Positions 47,616 through 55,256 of a DNA stretch of 64,000 nucleotides are shown one piece after another (positions within the stretch are counted from its first letter, which is position 1; each line of letters begins with the position of its first letter). Both the position numbers and the translations under genes were made by a program. A model generated the notes under the pieces. The model was not told the origin of the DNA, did not search any database, and worked only from the letters and a program-made list of their open reading frames with translations. Source of the stretch: an uncultured Ilyobacter sp. (GTDB taxonomy: Bacteria; Fusobacteriota; Fusobacteriia; Fusobacteriales; Fusobacteriaceae); assembly GCF_963668085.1 (NCBI RefSeq), contig NZ_OY764059.1, positions 620,001-684,000 on the forward strand, written 5' to 3'.

Positions 47616-48126
47616 AGTTATTGAATTTATCGGGATTCGTTACTTTTCTCTTGAAAGAAAAGTAACCAAAAGTTCAAGAATTTTCAAATGTCTAGGAAGT
47701 AGATATTTCTTTTATCGCCTTTGTGAGCTACAGTTCTCGGTTTCCTGCGGAACTTATTCTGTAGGACGGCTGAGTGCAGGCTCTTTCCTGTATAAGCCCT
47801 GCGACTTGAAATTCAAAAGACATAAAAATAATAAAGCCCAAACAAATAGCATGCACACAGTTATTTTTTAATTTTTGACTATTATTAATTCTGATTTTAG
47901 CCATAGTATAGGAAGAGGAATAAAAAACCTCTCGCAATAGAAAATGTATATACTTTAGTTTTAACTCTGTGAAACTCTCTCTTTTTCTCTGCGCAACATA
48001 CACTTTTATGATGCTCTGTGGTCAAAAGGTTTTATCCTTATTCGTGTTAATTTTTTTATCTTTTATAAGATTTTCATTCGTGACAAAATCTTTTGACTTT
48101 AATATTCTTGTAAATTCAGTAATTTA
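47616..48126 (-). repeat. Dispersed non-coding element, copy 3 (inverted)
   Basis: About 511 bases in reverse orientation relative to copies 1 and 2. Read on minus it starts TAAATTACTGAATTTACAAG and runs through TCACGAATGAAAA, TTAACACGAATAAGG and ACCACAGAGCATCATAAAAG at near identity to the others; it ends with GTTACTTTTCTTTC/GAAAGAAAAGTAAC-type hairpin and GATAAATTCAATAACTT. The interior (47690-47930) is not similar to copies 1 or 2. An open frame on minus at 47728-48003 is within the element and lacks a ribosome site. Confidence 0.85.
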
Positions 48127-48195
48127 TTTTAAATTCAATGGAAAATTGTAAAAATAAAAGTTCAGATGTAATTGTGTAAGCAGGAGGTGGAGAAT

Positions 48196-48663
48196 GTGAA
48201 AAAAGGTTTTACCATATTGGAGCTCATAATTGTGCTAGGGGCCTTGGCATTGTTTTTTGTCATGGCAGTTCCGAGATTAAGTGATGTTAGAGATTCTACC
48301 AAGGCAGCAAGAGTACAGAAAGATCTTGTGGGAATGAGGATAGCCTTGGAAAACTTTTATACTGCAACTGGAGAGTATCCTGACCTTATATCAGAAGGGG
48401 CGAAAGATGATCTGAAGCTTGTAAAGAAGGAGAGTACAGAGGGGAAGAAGGTAAATTTTGCACAGTTTTTGGAAAGAGACAGTATACCTGAGACTCCTAA
48501 AAGTGGTCTGATTGAAGAGAGTAACCTGGTGATAGACTGGGATGACTTGGAACAAGAGGGTATAGGAGGCTGGAAATATAATTACATTGGTAAGACAGGA
48601 GAGATACATGCGAATCTTCCGGACAATATGTATAATCAGCTTATAAGGTGGAGTGAGGAATAG
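48196..48663 (+). CDS. Type IV pilin-like protein
   Basis: A 155-residue prepilin: MKKG|FTILELIIVLGALALFFVMAVPRLSDV has Gly -1, Phe +1 and Glu +5. The C-terminus (GGWKYNYIGKTGEIHANLP, ending WSEE) resembles those of the pilins at 48927 and 51338, so it is a divergent paralogue; its helix lacks the LLAAIALPKF block. The start is GTG at 48196, eight bases after AGGAGG (48182-48187). It lies directly downstream of repeat copy 3. Probably a minor pilin. Confidence 0.85.
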   Translation: MKKGFTILELIIVLGALALFFVMAVPRLSDVRDSTKAARVQKDLVGMRIALENFYTATGEYPDLISEGAKDDLKLVKKESTEGKKVNFAQFLERDSIPETPKSGLIEESNLVIDWDDLEQEGIGGWKYNYIGKTGEIHANLPDNMYNQLIRWSEE

Positions 48664-48926
48664 TAACTGTAACAGACACGTAAAAAATGTAAAAATAATT
48701 GACAGCCGTAGAAGTATGTGGTAATCTCATAAGGACATATCTGTATAGAGGTATGATTACATATTTGAGAATATAATGAATTTGTAGGGGAGCCCTCAAG
48801 GGAAGGGGCACAGCTTTACAATTTTTTAATTTATAGAGGCTATAAAAAATGAAAAAGCTTCAAATATGCAATGTTTATTTTGTTTCACAAAACACATAAA
48901 AAAAGGGAACTAGGAGGAAAGAGATT
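48664..48926 (+). promoter_or_regulatory. Promoter and long leader of the pilin gene at 48927
   Basis: TTGACA (48699-48704) and TAATCT (48722-48727) at 17-base spacing form a promoter-like pair, giving a leader of about 190 bases. GTAATCTCAT (48721-48730) can pair with ATGATTAC near 48755-48762, and a G/C-rich stretch (GGGGAGCCCTCAAGGGAAGG, then GGCAC) near 48788-48811 could fold. It does not match a riboswitch class I know. Confidence 0.4.
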
Positions 48927-49403
48927 ATGAAGAAAAGAGGATTTACTTTAATCGAACTTATGGTAGTAATCGCTATCATAGGACTACTGGCAGCAATAGC
49001 TTTACCGAAATTTGGAGATGTAACTTCACAAGCAAAAGTAGCCAATGTACAAGGGAATTTGGCTACGAATAGGACTGCTATTTCAATGTATTATGCTAAG
49101 TCGGATGTTTACCCAGCATTGGTAGATGCAGAAGACGCTTTATCTGGAGTTACGACAACAGACGGAGATGGAACAACTTTGGCCACTTTTACTGATTTTT
49201 ATGGTAAAGATAAAATGGCTGATACTCCGGCAACCTCATCAATAGCAGCAAAGAATACAATAGGGGGATCTACTACTACAACAGGAAACTCTTTCACAGC
49301 TGCAGGGAACGGAGGATGGGCATATCGTCAAAGCGATGGTGCTATAAGAGCTAACTTTGCTGATGATGCATATGATCAAGGTGTAACATGGAGCGAATAT
49401 TAA
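48927..49403 (+). CDS. Type IV pilin (candidate major pilin)
   Basis: A 158-residue prepilin: MKKRG|FTLIELMVVIAIIGLLAAIALPKF is a textbook class III leader and helix, as in type II pseudopilins and Gram-positive-like type IVa pilins. The region GDVTSQAKVANVQGNLA is shared with the pilin at 51338. The globular part is rich in Thr, Ala and Gly (GGSTTTTGNSFTAAGNGGW), suitable for glycosylation, and ends GVTWSEY. AGGAGG precedes the ATG. A UUCG-capped terminator follows. Its strong signals suggest it is the main fibre subunit. Confidence 0.9.
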   Translation: MKKRGFTLIELMVVIAIIGLLAAIALPKFGDVTSQAKVANVQGNLATNRTAISMYYAKSDVYPALVDAEDALSGVTTTDGDGTTLATFTDFYGKDKMADTPATSSIAAKNTIGGSTTTTGNSFTAAGNGGWAYRQSDGAIRANFADDAYDQGVTWSEY

Positions 49404-49422
49404 TTTAAGATAAATAATGAAT

Positions 49423-49442
49423 AAGGGCTTCGGCCCTTTTTT
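49423..49442 (+). terminator. Pilin gene terminator
   Basis: AAGGGC-TTCG-GCCCTTTTTT, a GGGC stem with a stable UUCG tetraloop. Confidence 0.9.
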
Positions 49443-49455
49443 ACTTGGGGGAGAA

Positions 49456-51183
49456 ATGAGAGAGAAATTTGGAATTTTGGGCTATGTTTTGGCAACGGCT
49501 GTGGCGCCCCTGATAATTTTTGGTAAAAAAATAATTTTGGAAAATGATAGCAAAAGAGCAATGACTTATATAACTTATGATGGATATCAAGTTGATTTTG
49601 TGAGTTATTATAAAAGTGTTATTTTAATTGCCGGAGCTATAATTCTTATGCTATCAGTGGCTGGGAAAATTGATTTGAAGAAAGAGTGCACCCGGATAAA
49701 ATCAAAATACTATATTATGGGATCAGTATTGTTATCCCTGATATTTTTGAGTTTTATATTTTCAATAGACAGGGAGATATCTCTTTTAGGGATAAGCGGC
49801 AGATTTGAGGGATTTTTGGCAGAAATTTCATATATGGTGATATTTCTCACTGGACTTAGTTTCTTAAAAAACAGAAATTCAAGAGAAAAAATACTGAAAA
49901 TTATAATGGGTTTCAGCGGGCTAATGTTTTTAGTAGGGATTTTTCAGTTTTTCGGATTTAATATTTTTGAAACTAATTTTATGTCCAATGTCATAACTGG
50001 TTTTGATATTGAGAAATTCGGAGGATTAAAATACAGTTTCGGAAAATACGCAAGCTATGGGACACTTTCTAATCCAAACTATATGGGGAGCTATTCAATC
50101 ATGCTTTTTTTTCTGGGGCTGGGTTTTTATCTGAGTTCTGTAAAAAAAAGAAAAAGAGTTTTTTTTCTTGGATATACAGGTTTAGCTTTCGCTAACCTCA
50201 TAGGCTGTCATTCAAGAGCTGGATTTTTAGGGTTTCAAGGTGGGGTTATTCTTTTTATTATTTCTATGAACAGGGAGATTCAGATTAACTGGAAAAAAAT
50301 ATTGGTTTTGTCTCTTGTGTGTATTTTGATCTGGAGCGGAATGGATATATTTTCTCAAAAAGCCCTGGGGAAAAAGCTGGGAAATATTTCAAAGGGAGTT
50401 AAGACTGAAGTTTATGGTATAGAGGCTGATGGAAATCAGGTTAGAATTGATGGTGTGAGTTCTCTTAAAATAAAGGGAAGTTCTGAGGGGCTGGAGTTTT
50501 ATGACGAAATAGATAGAAAAATTCCTGTAACAGAAAAAGATAGATTTATTACTTTGGATAAACCTGGATATGAAAAATACTATTTGAAAAGACATAAGAG
50601 TATAAAAGATTTTTATCTTTTAGGAAGTGGGGAGAATTTTAATTATCAGCTTTATTTTATAGAAGGTAAATTTTACACTATTGATCATATGGATAAGATA
50701 ACAGATATACCTCCTGTGAAAAGAATAGAATTTTTTGACGGTTATGAAAAAAAGGGTTCTTCTAGGATTTATATATGGTCTAGAACTATTCCAAAAATAT
50801 TTGAAAAACCCATATTTGGACATGGGCAGGACACCTTTCCCCTTGTGTTTCCTCAGAATGATTTTTTCGGGAAAAAACTGTCTTTTGGTATGAAAAGTAT
50901 CTTAGTAGATAAGTCTCATAATTATTTTATTCAAATAGCCTTAAATAACGGGATACCGGCTCTTGTTTTAGTTGGATTTTTATTTTTAAGTTATTTTTAT
51001 GATTCTTTAAAAAAGATAATACTGAAAAAAGATGTTTTTAGTATCTGCATTTTTCTTAGTATTTTTTCATATTTCATAACTTGTTTTTTTAATGACAGCG
51101 TGGTTTCTGTGGCTCCTTTGTTTTGGACTCTTCTGGCTATTGGGATCTCTTTAAATGAGGAGTCTGAAAAGACTGAAATCTAA
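49456..51183 (+). CDS. O-antigen ligase / Wzy-type membrane protein; candidate pilin glycosyltransferase
   Basis: A 575-residue polytopic membrane protein with about 10-12 helices. The central block CHSRAGFLGFQGGVILF fits the Wzy_C/WaaL family, and a large hydrophilic insert (about residues 315-450) is followed by GHGQDTFPLVFPQ and SHNYFIQIALNNGIPALVL, the periplasmic loop with the conserved His. Such enzymes move glycan from lipid carrier to LPS, or to pilins (PilO/TfpO, PglL). Sitting between two pilin genes, a pilin O-glycosylation role is my inference. The start is ATG 49456 after GGGGGAG; an ATG at 49417 would translate the pilin terminator. Confidence 0.8.
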   Translation: MREKFGILGYVLATAVAPLIIFGKKIILENDSKRAMTYITYDGYQVDFVSYYKSVILIAGAIILMLSVAGKIDLKKECTRIKSKYYIMGSVLLSLIFLSFIFSIDREISLLGISGRFEGFLAEISYMVIFLTGLSFLKNRNSREKILKIIMGFSGLMFLVGIFQFFGFNIFETNFMSNVITGFDIEKFGGLKYSFGKYASYGTLSNPNYMGSYSIMLFFLGLGFYLSSVKKRKRVFFLGYTGLAFANLIGCHSRAGFLGFQGGVILFIISMNREIQINWKKILVLSLVCILIWSGMDIFSQKALGKKLGNISKGVKTEVYGIEADGNQVRIDGVSSLKIKGSSEGLEFYDEIDRKIPVTEKDRFITLDKPGYEKYYLKRHKSIKDFYLLGSGENFNYQLYFIEGKFYTIDHMDKITDIPPVKRIEFFDGYEKKGSSRIYIWSRTIPKIFEKPIFGHGQDTFPLVFPQNDFFGKKLSFGMKSILVDKSHNYFIQIALNNGIPALVLVGFLFLSYFYDSLKKIILKKDVFSICIFLSIFSYFITCFFNDSVVSVAPLFWTLLAIGISLNEESEKTEI

Positions 51184-51212
51184 TTTTAGATTATCTGAAA
51201 TTATTTTTATAA

Positions 51213-51297
51213 TTATTCGTGCCAATTTTTTATATTTTTATTGATCTTTGTTCGTGAAGAAATCTTTTGACTTTAGTTATTGTATAAATTTAATGTT
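51213..51297 (-). repeat. Fragment of the dispersed element
   Basis: About 85 bases resembling the left end of the element in reverse orientation (ATTCGTGCCAATTTTT, TTCGTGAAGAAATCTTTTGA, CTTTAGTTATTGTATAAATT). More diverged than copies 1-3 and without the rest of the element. It lies just upstream of the pilin gene at 51338. Confidence 0.65.
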
Positions 51298-51337
51298 TTT
51301 AGAAGAAATACAGATAATTAGTACAGGAGGTTCAAAT

Positions 51338-51805
51338 ATGAAAAGAAGAGGTTTTACCCTTGTGGAGCTTATGATAGTGATAGCAGTAATTGGACTTTTG
51401 GCAGCAATAGCTCTTCCGAAATTCAGTGATGTTACTTCTCAGGCTAAGGTCGCAAATGTACAGGGAAATCTGGCAAATGTCAGAACCTCTATAGGAATAT
51501 ACTATGCAAAAACAGAGAAATATCCTGATTTTACTGGAGACGATGCAACTTATGGAGATCTGTCTGGAGTATCTGATACTGGAATAAATGGAGAAGAAGT
51601 TTATTTTACAGATGTATACAGTAAGAGTGAGATGGTCTCTACACCTTCCTCTGAACTTTTTGAAAGTGAAGATACTACCTGGAATAATATAACCAAGGGT
51701 AGTGCTGAAAACGGTGGCTGGACTTATTCTTATGACGACGGGACTATAATAGCAGATCTTCCTGACAATGCCTATGGACAAGGGATAATATGGTCTGAGT
51801 TTTAG
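51338..51805 (+). CDS. Type IV pilin, paralogue of the 48927 pilin
   Basis: A 155-residue prepilin: MKRRG|FTLVELMIVIAVIGLLAAIALPKF, followed by SDVTSQAKVANVQGNLA almost identical to the pilin at 48927. The middle has diverged; the end (GGWTYSYDDGTIIADLPDNA, GQGIIWSEF) again follows the shared pattern. ACAGGAGG lies before the ATG at 51338; the longer frame from 51248 runs into a repeat fragment. Duplication of a pilin gene with the membrane glycosyltransferase between suggests alternative or co-assembled subunits. Confidence 0.9.
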   Translation: MKRRGFTLVELMIVIAVIGLLAAIALPKFSDVTSQAKVANVQGNLANVRTSIGIYYAKTEKYPDFTGDDATYGDLSGVSDTGINGEEVYFTDVYSKSEMVSTPSSELFESEDTTWNNITKGSAENGGWTYSYDDGTIIADLPDNAYGQGIIWSEF

Positions 51806-51921
51806 TTTACAGAGTTTATTAGAATTTTCTCGCATAGAAAAATCAAAATAAAAGGCTTGTCCTAAAATAAAAACTGTGATAAAATAATTTTTGGTGTCTC
51901 ATAATAAAGAGGTGTGATATA

Positions 51922-52074
51922 TTGAAGAATGGATTATTTTGTCGTCAAAAAAAGGGATATCTTTGTTTTTATTTTAAAGGGATAGGCATACCCTCTTTTA
52001 AGGAAAAAATTTATGGGACAAGTATAAATAAAATAAGAGTTGATTATAAGCCTGATTCTATACTAAAAGTTTAG
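51922..52074 (+). CDS. Possible 50-residue small protein
   Basis: A TTG-started frame of 50 codons (MKNGLFCRQKKGYLCFYFKG, then IGIPSFKEKIYG...SILKV). AGAGGTG lies seven bases before the TTG, and a terminator overlaps its stop. The product is basic, with two cysteines and no signal peptide. I recognise no family. It could instead be the leader of the oxidoreductase gene 48 bases downstream; an ATG at 51929 in another frame gives only 18 codons. Coding potential is uncertain. Confidence 0.35.
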   Translation: MKNGLFCRQKKGYLCFYFKGIGIPSFKEKIYGTSINKIRVDYKPDSILKV

Positions 52075-52092
52075 TATATTCCAGGCTTTTTT
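52048..52092 (+). terminator. Terminator before the FAD oxidoreductase gene
   Basis: AAGCCTG...CAGGCTT enclosing TATACTAAA-AG-TTTAGTATA, followed by TTTTTATA: a long two-part hairpin with U tail. Confidence 0.82.
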
Positions 52093-52122
52093 ATATACTT
52101 AAATAGGTTTTAGGAGGTTATC

Positions 52123-53511
52123 ATGAAGTATGATATTATTTTTGTAGGCGGGGGACAGGCAAATATTTTTGGAGCTTATGAAGCAATAACAAGGAATCCA
52201 AAATTGAAGATTCTGATTGTAGACAAGGGTAGGATGCTGAAAGAAAGAATCTGTCCTAAAGAAAAGACGGATAAGTGTGTAAAATGTGATACTTGTGCCA
52301 TTATATACGGTATAAGCGGGGCAGGGGCATATTCGGATTCTAAATTTAATATGGATTATAGAGTCGGTGGAGATGTACATACAGTTACGGGGAAACAGCT
52401 TGTAAATGATACGATAAACTATGTGGCAGAGATTTATAAAAAATTTGGTTTTGACGAAGAACCTGCAGGTATAAAATACAACGAGGAAATGGAAGAGATA
52501 AAAAGAAGATGTATAGAAAATAATGTACAGTTGGTGGACACTCCTACAATGCACTTGGGGACAGATGGATCTAGAGAATTGTACACAAAACTAGTGGATT
52601 GCCTTTTGGAGAAAAAGGTAGAATTCCTGACTGGCCATGGTATAGAGGAGCTGGTCATAGAAGATAATCATGTGAAAGGAATAATACTGTCAGGGAGGAA
52701 AAATGAAATAATTTATTCTGACAATGTAATCATGGGGATAGGAAGAAGCGGAGCCAAGAAAATGATGAAACTCTGCCAAAAGCATGGAATAGAGTATACT
52801 ACAGGGGCAATAGATGTGGGAGTAAGGGTAGAAGTACCCGATGTAGTAATGAAAGATATAAATAAAAATTTTTATGAAGCAAAAATGGTATATTACACTG
52901 AAAAATACAGAGATAAAATGAGGACATTTTGCAGCAATCCAAGTGGATTTATCGCTGTGGAAAAGCACAGTGATAATGTCATACTGGCCAACGGTCATGC
53001 TTATAAAGACAGGAAATCTATAAATACAAATTTAGCCCTTCTCTGTACAAAGACTTTTACCCATCCATTTAGCCATCCCTTTGAGTATGCAACTGCCATC
53101 GCCAAGATGTCATCTATGCTTACAGGTGGGAAGATACTGATGCAGTCATATGGAGACTTGAAGGCAGGGAGAAGGTCTACAGAAGAGAGATTATCTAGGC
53201 TTAACATAGTTCCCACAACAGATGACTATGTGGCTGGGGACATAGCACTAGCTTGTCCTAAAAGGATATTAGATAATATAATGGAATTTATAGAGGTTCA
53301 TGATAAAATAACTCCAGGTTTTGCATCCAGTGATTTATTACTTTATTTTCCAGAGATAAAGTTTAGAAGTACTAGAGTGGCTATAAATGAACATATGGAA
53401 ACAAGTGTTAAAGGGTTCTATTCTGTAGGAGACAGTTCTGGGTATGGAAGCGGACTTAATATTGCTGCGGTAATGGGAATACTTGCAACTAGAGATATAA
53501 TAGGCAAATAA
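52123..53511 (+). CDS. FAD-dependent dehydrogenase (COG2509-like)
   Basis: A 462-residue flavoprotein. IIFVGGGQANIFGAYEA at the start is the Rossmann FAD site; CPKEKTDKCVKCDTC (four cysteines, about residues 45-58) could bind a metal or cluster; the C-terminal FYSVGDSSGYGSGLNIAAVMG is the second FAD block. It resembles the NAD(P)/FAD-dependent 'dehydrogenase' group with an unassigned substrate. AGGAGG precedes the ATG. It is alone, between a terminator and the metK riboswitch. Confidence 0.82.
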   Translation: MKYDIIFVGGGQANIFGAYEAITRNPKLKILIVDKGRMLKERICPKEKTDKCVKCDTCAIIYGISGAGAYSDSKFNMDYRVGGDVHTVTGKQLVNDTINYVAEIYKKFGFDEEPAGIKYNEEMEEIKRRCIENNVQLVDTPTMHLGTDGSRELYTKLVDCLLEKKVEFLTGHGIEELVIEDNHVKGIILSGRKNEIIYSDNVIMGIGRSGAKKMMKLCQKHGIEYTTGAIDVGVRVEVPDVVMKDINKNFYEAKMVYYTEKYRDKMRTFCSNPSGFIAVEKHSDNVILANGHAYKDRKSINTNLALLCTKTFTHPFSHPFEYATAIAKMSSMLTGGKILMQSYGDLKAGRRSTEERLSRLNIVPTTDDYVAGDIALACPKRILDNIMEFIEVHDKITPGFASSDLLLYFPEIKFRSTRVAINEHMETSVKGFYSVGDSSGYGSGLNIAAVMGILATRDIIGK

Positions 53512-53624
53512 AAAAAATATTTCGTTAATTGATTTTATTTTTTAGCTTTAACATGGTTTTGGTAAAGGACCTTGTTCGATCAAAGGAGTTGTTTTTAATA
53601 TTTGATTTTGAATGTCAAAAATTA

Positions 53625-53653
53625 TTGACAAAAATATAACAGAGGTATATAAT
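53625..53653 (+). promoter_or_regulatory. metK promoter
   Basis: TTGACA (53625-53630) and TATAAT (53648-53653), 17-base spacing, ending about 30 bases before the SAM-I aptamer. Confidence 0.88.
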
Positions 53654-53684
53654 TTACATAAATAAAATTAAATAATATACGATT

Positions 53685-53780
53685 CTTATCGAGAGTGGTG
53701 GAGGGACTGACCCTGCGAAACCCGGCAACCTGCCTTAAAAGGTGTGGTGCTAATTTCAGAGCTAAAAAAGCGAAGATAAG
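53685..53780 (+). ncRNA. SAM-I (S-box) riboswitch aptamer
   Basis: The P1 strands are CTTATC (53685-53690) and GATAAG (53775-53780). Between them are the class hallmarks: GAGAGTGGTGGAGGGACTG, CCCTGCGAAACCCGGCAACC, and GGTGTGGTGCTAATT. It senses S-adenosylmethionine; in this family, SAM binding favours the downstream terminator, so metK is made when SAM is low. Position directly upstream of metK agrees. Confidence 0.95.
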
Positions 53781-53797
53781 AGAGAGACATGATCTGT

Positions 53798-53830
53798 AAA
53801 GCCTCTTTCTTACTGAAAGAGGCTTTTTTT
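53798..53830 (+). terminator. Riboswitch-controlled terminator of metK
   Basis: AAAGCCTCTTTC-TTACT-GAAAGAGGCTTTTTTT, the expression platform of the SAM-I riboswitch; it lies between aptamer and metK ATG. Confidence 0.92.
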
Positions 53831-53866
53831 ATATAAAAATAATATTACCAAGGAGGATTTATATAA

Positions 53867-55015
53867 ATGGAAAACAAGATATTCTTTACTTCAGAATGTG
53901 TTTCACCAGGCCATCCAGATAAGATAGCTGACCAGGTATCAGATGCGGTGCTAGACGCCTGCATAGCAGAAGACCCAAATTCTAGGGTAGCCTGCGAAGT
54001 ATTCTGTACAACAGGTCAGGTAGTGGTAGGAGGAGAGATAACTACCAATACATATGTAGATGTACAAAAGATAGTAAGAGACAAGATAGATGAGATCGGA
54101 TACAAGCAGGGTATGGGATTTGACTCAGACTGCGGAGTTCTTAATGCAATTCACTCACAGTCACCTGATATAGCCATGGGTGTAGATATCGGTGGAGCAG
54201 GAGACCAGGGAATAATGTTCGGAGGAGCTGTAAAAGAAACTCCTGAACTTATGCCTTTAGCCCTTGTTCTTGCAAGGGAGATAATCGTAAAATATACAAG
54301 AATGGCGAGATCTAAAGAGATAATCTGGGGAAGACCAGATGCAAAATCTCAGGTAACTTTGGCATACAATAAAAACGGAACAGTAGATCATGTAGATACA
54401 GTAGTAGTGTCTGTACAGCATAATCCTGAAGTGAGCCAGGAAGAGATCCATGAAACAATAATCGAGAAGGTTGTAAAACCTGTCCTTGAAAAATACAAGA
54501 TGAATCCTGGAAGAGTAAAACATTACCATATAAATCCAACAGGAAGGTTCGTAATCGGCGGACCTCACGGAGATGCAGGACTTACAGGAAGAAAGATAAT
54601 AGTAGATACCTATGGTGGATACTTCAGACACGGTGGGGGAGCTTTCTCAGGAAAGGACCCTTCGAAGGTAGACAGATCGGCAGCCTATGCAGCGAGATGG
54701 GTAGCTAAGAATATAGTAGCTGCAGGACTTGCAGAAAAGTGTGAGATACAGCTATCTTATGCTATAGGAGTGGTAGAGCCTACATCTGTAAAGGTAGATA
54801 CCTTTGGAACAGGAAAAATAGAAGAGACTAAACTGGCAGAAATAGTGCAAAAGGTATTTGACCTAAGTCCTAGGGGAATAGAGCTAGCCTTAGAGCTCAG
54901 ATCAGGAAACTTTAAGTATCAGGATTTGGCAGCCTTTGGTCATATAGGAAGGACAGACATAGATCTTCCTTGGGAGAGAACAAACAAGGTAGAAGAAATA
55001 AAAAAACTTGTATAA
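53867..55015 (+). CDS. metK: S-adenosylmethionine synthase
   Basis: A 382-residue MetK of normal length. [23 protein letters not shown] at residues 9-31, [12 protein letters not shown] (ATP-binding) and [22 protein letters not shown] are signatures. It makes SAM from methionine and ATP. AAGGAGG precedes the ATG, and expression is under the SAM-I riboswitch and terminator just upstream. Confidence 0.97.
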   Translation: MENKIFFTSECVSPGHPDKIADQVSDAVLDACIAEDPNSRVACEVFCTTGQVVVGGEITTNTYVDVQKIVRDKIDEIGYKQGMGFDSDCGVLNAIHSQSPDIAMGVDIGGAGDQGIMFGGAVKETPELMPLALVLAREIIVKYTRMARSKEIIWGRPDAKSQVTLAYNKNGTVDHVDTVVVSVQHNPEVSQEEIHETIIEKVVKPVLEKYKMNPGRVKHYHINPTGRFVIGGPHGDAGLTGRKIIVDTYGGYFRHGGGAFSGKDPSKVDRSAAYAARWVAKNIVAAGLAEKCEIQLSYAIGVVEPTSVKVDTFGTGKIEETKLAEIVQKVFDLSPRGIELALELRSGNFKYQDLAAFGHIGRTDIDLPWERTNKVEEIKKLV

Positions 55016-55031
55016 AGTAAAAACAGACTAA

Positions 55032-55060
55032 AAAGGCAGTCTTAAGACTGTCTTTTTTTT
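55032..55060 (+). terminator. metK terminator
   Basis: AAAGGCAGTC-TTAA-GACTGTCTTTTTTT. Confidence 0.87.
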
Positions 55061-55095
55061 GATATTCAAATCATAAATGCAGCAAAAGATAAAAC

Positions 55096-55124
55096 TTGAC
55101 ATAAATGCTAAAGAAATGTAAAGT
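55096..55124 (+). promoter_or_regulatory. Candidate promoter of the Rnf-like operon
   Basis: TTGACA (55096-55101) and TAAAGT (55119-55124), 17-base spacing. It lies about 130 bases before the rnfC start. The -10 is not perfect. Confidence 0.5.
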
Positions 55125-55256
55125 TAATGATAATAAAATAATCCTTATAAAACTTGTATTTTTAAAATGAATCAGTAAAGAAAGAGGAATTAATTTTTTA
55201 TTTAAGAATAATATTTTTGTCATGAAAAATCCCATGGGTAAGTGAAGGGGGGCAAT

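Noticed and set aside
47728..48003. 91-codon open frame on minus
   Set aside because: It lies within the dispersed element copy 3, lacks a ribosome site, and is not open in copies 1 or 2.
48699..48926. c-di-GMP riboswitch in the pilin leader
   Set aside because: Neither GEMM-I nor GEMM-II core sequences can be found by eye.
49417..49455. N-terminal extension of the O-antigen-ligase-type gene
   Set aside because: It would translate through the UUCG terminator of the pilin gene and has no ribosome site; ATG 49456 follows GGGGGAG.
51929..51985. 18-codon ATG frame overlapping the 50-codon ORF
   Set aside because: Its ATG is about 14 bases from the ribosome site and the product is very short; the TTG frame is better supported.
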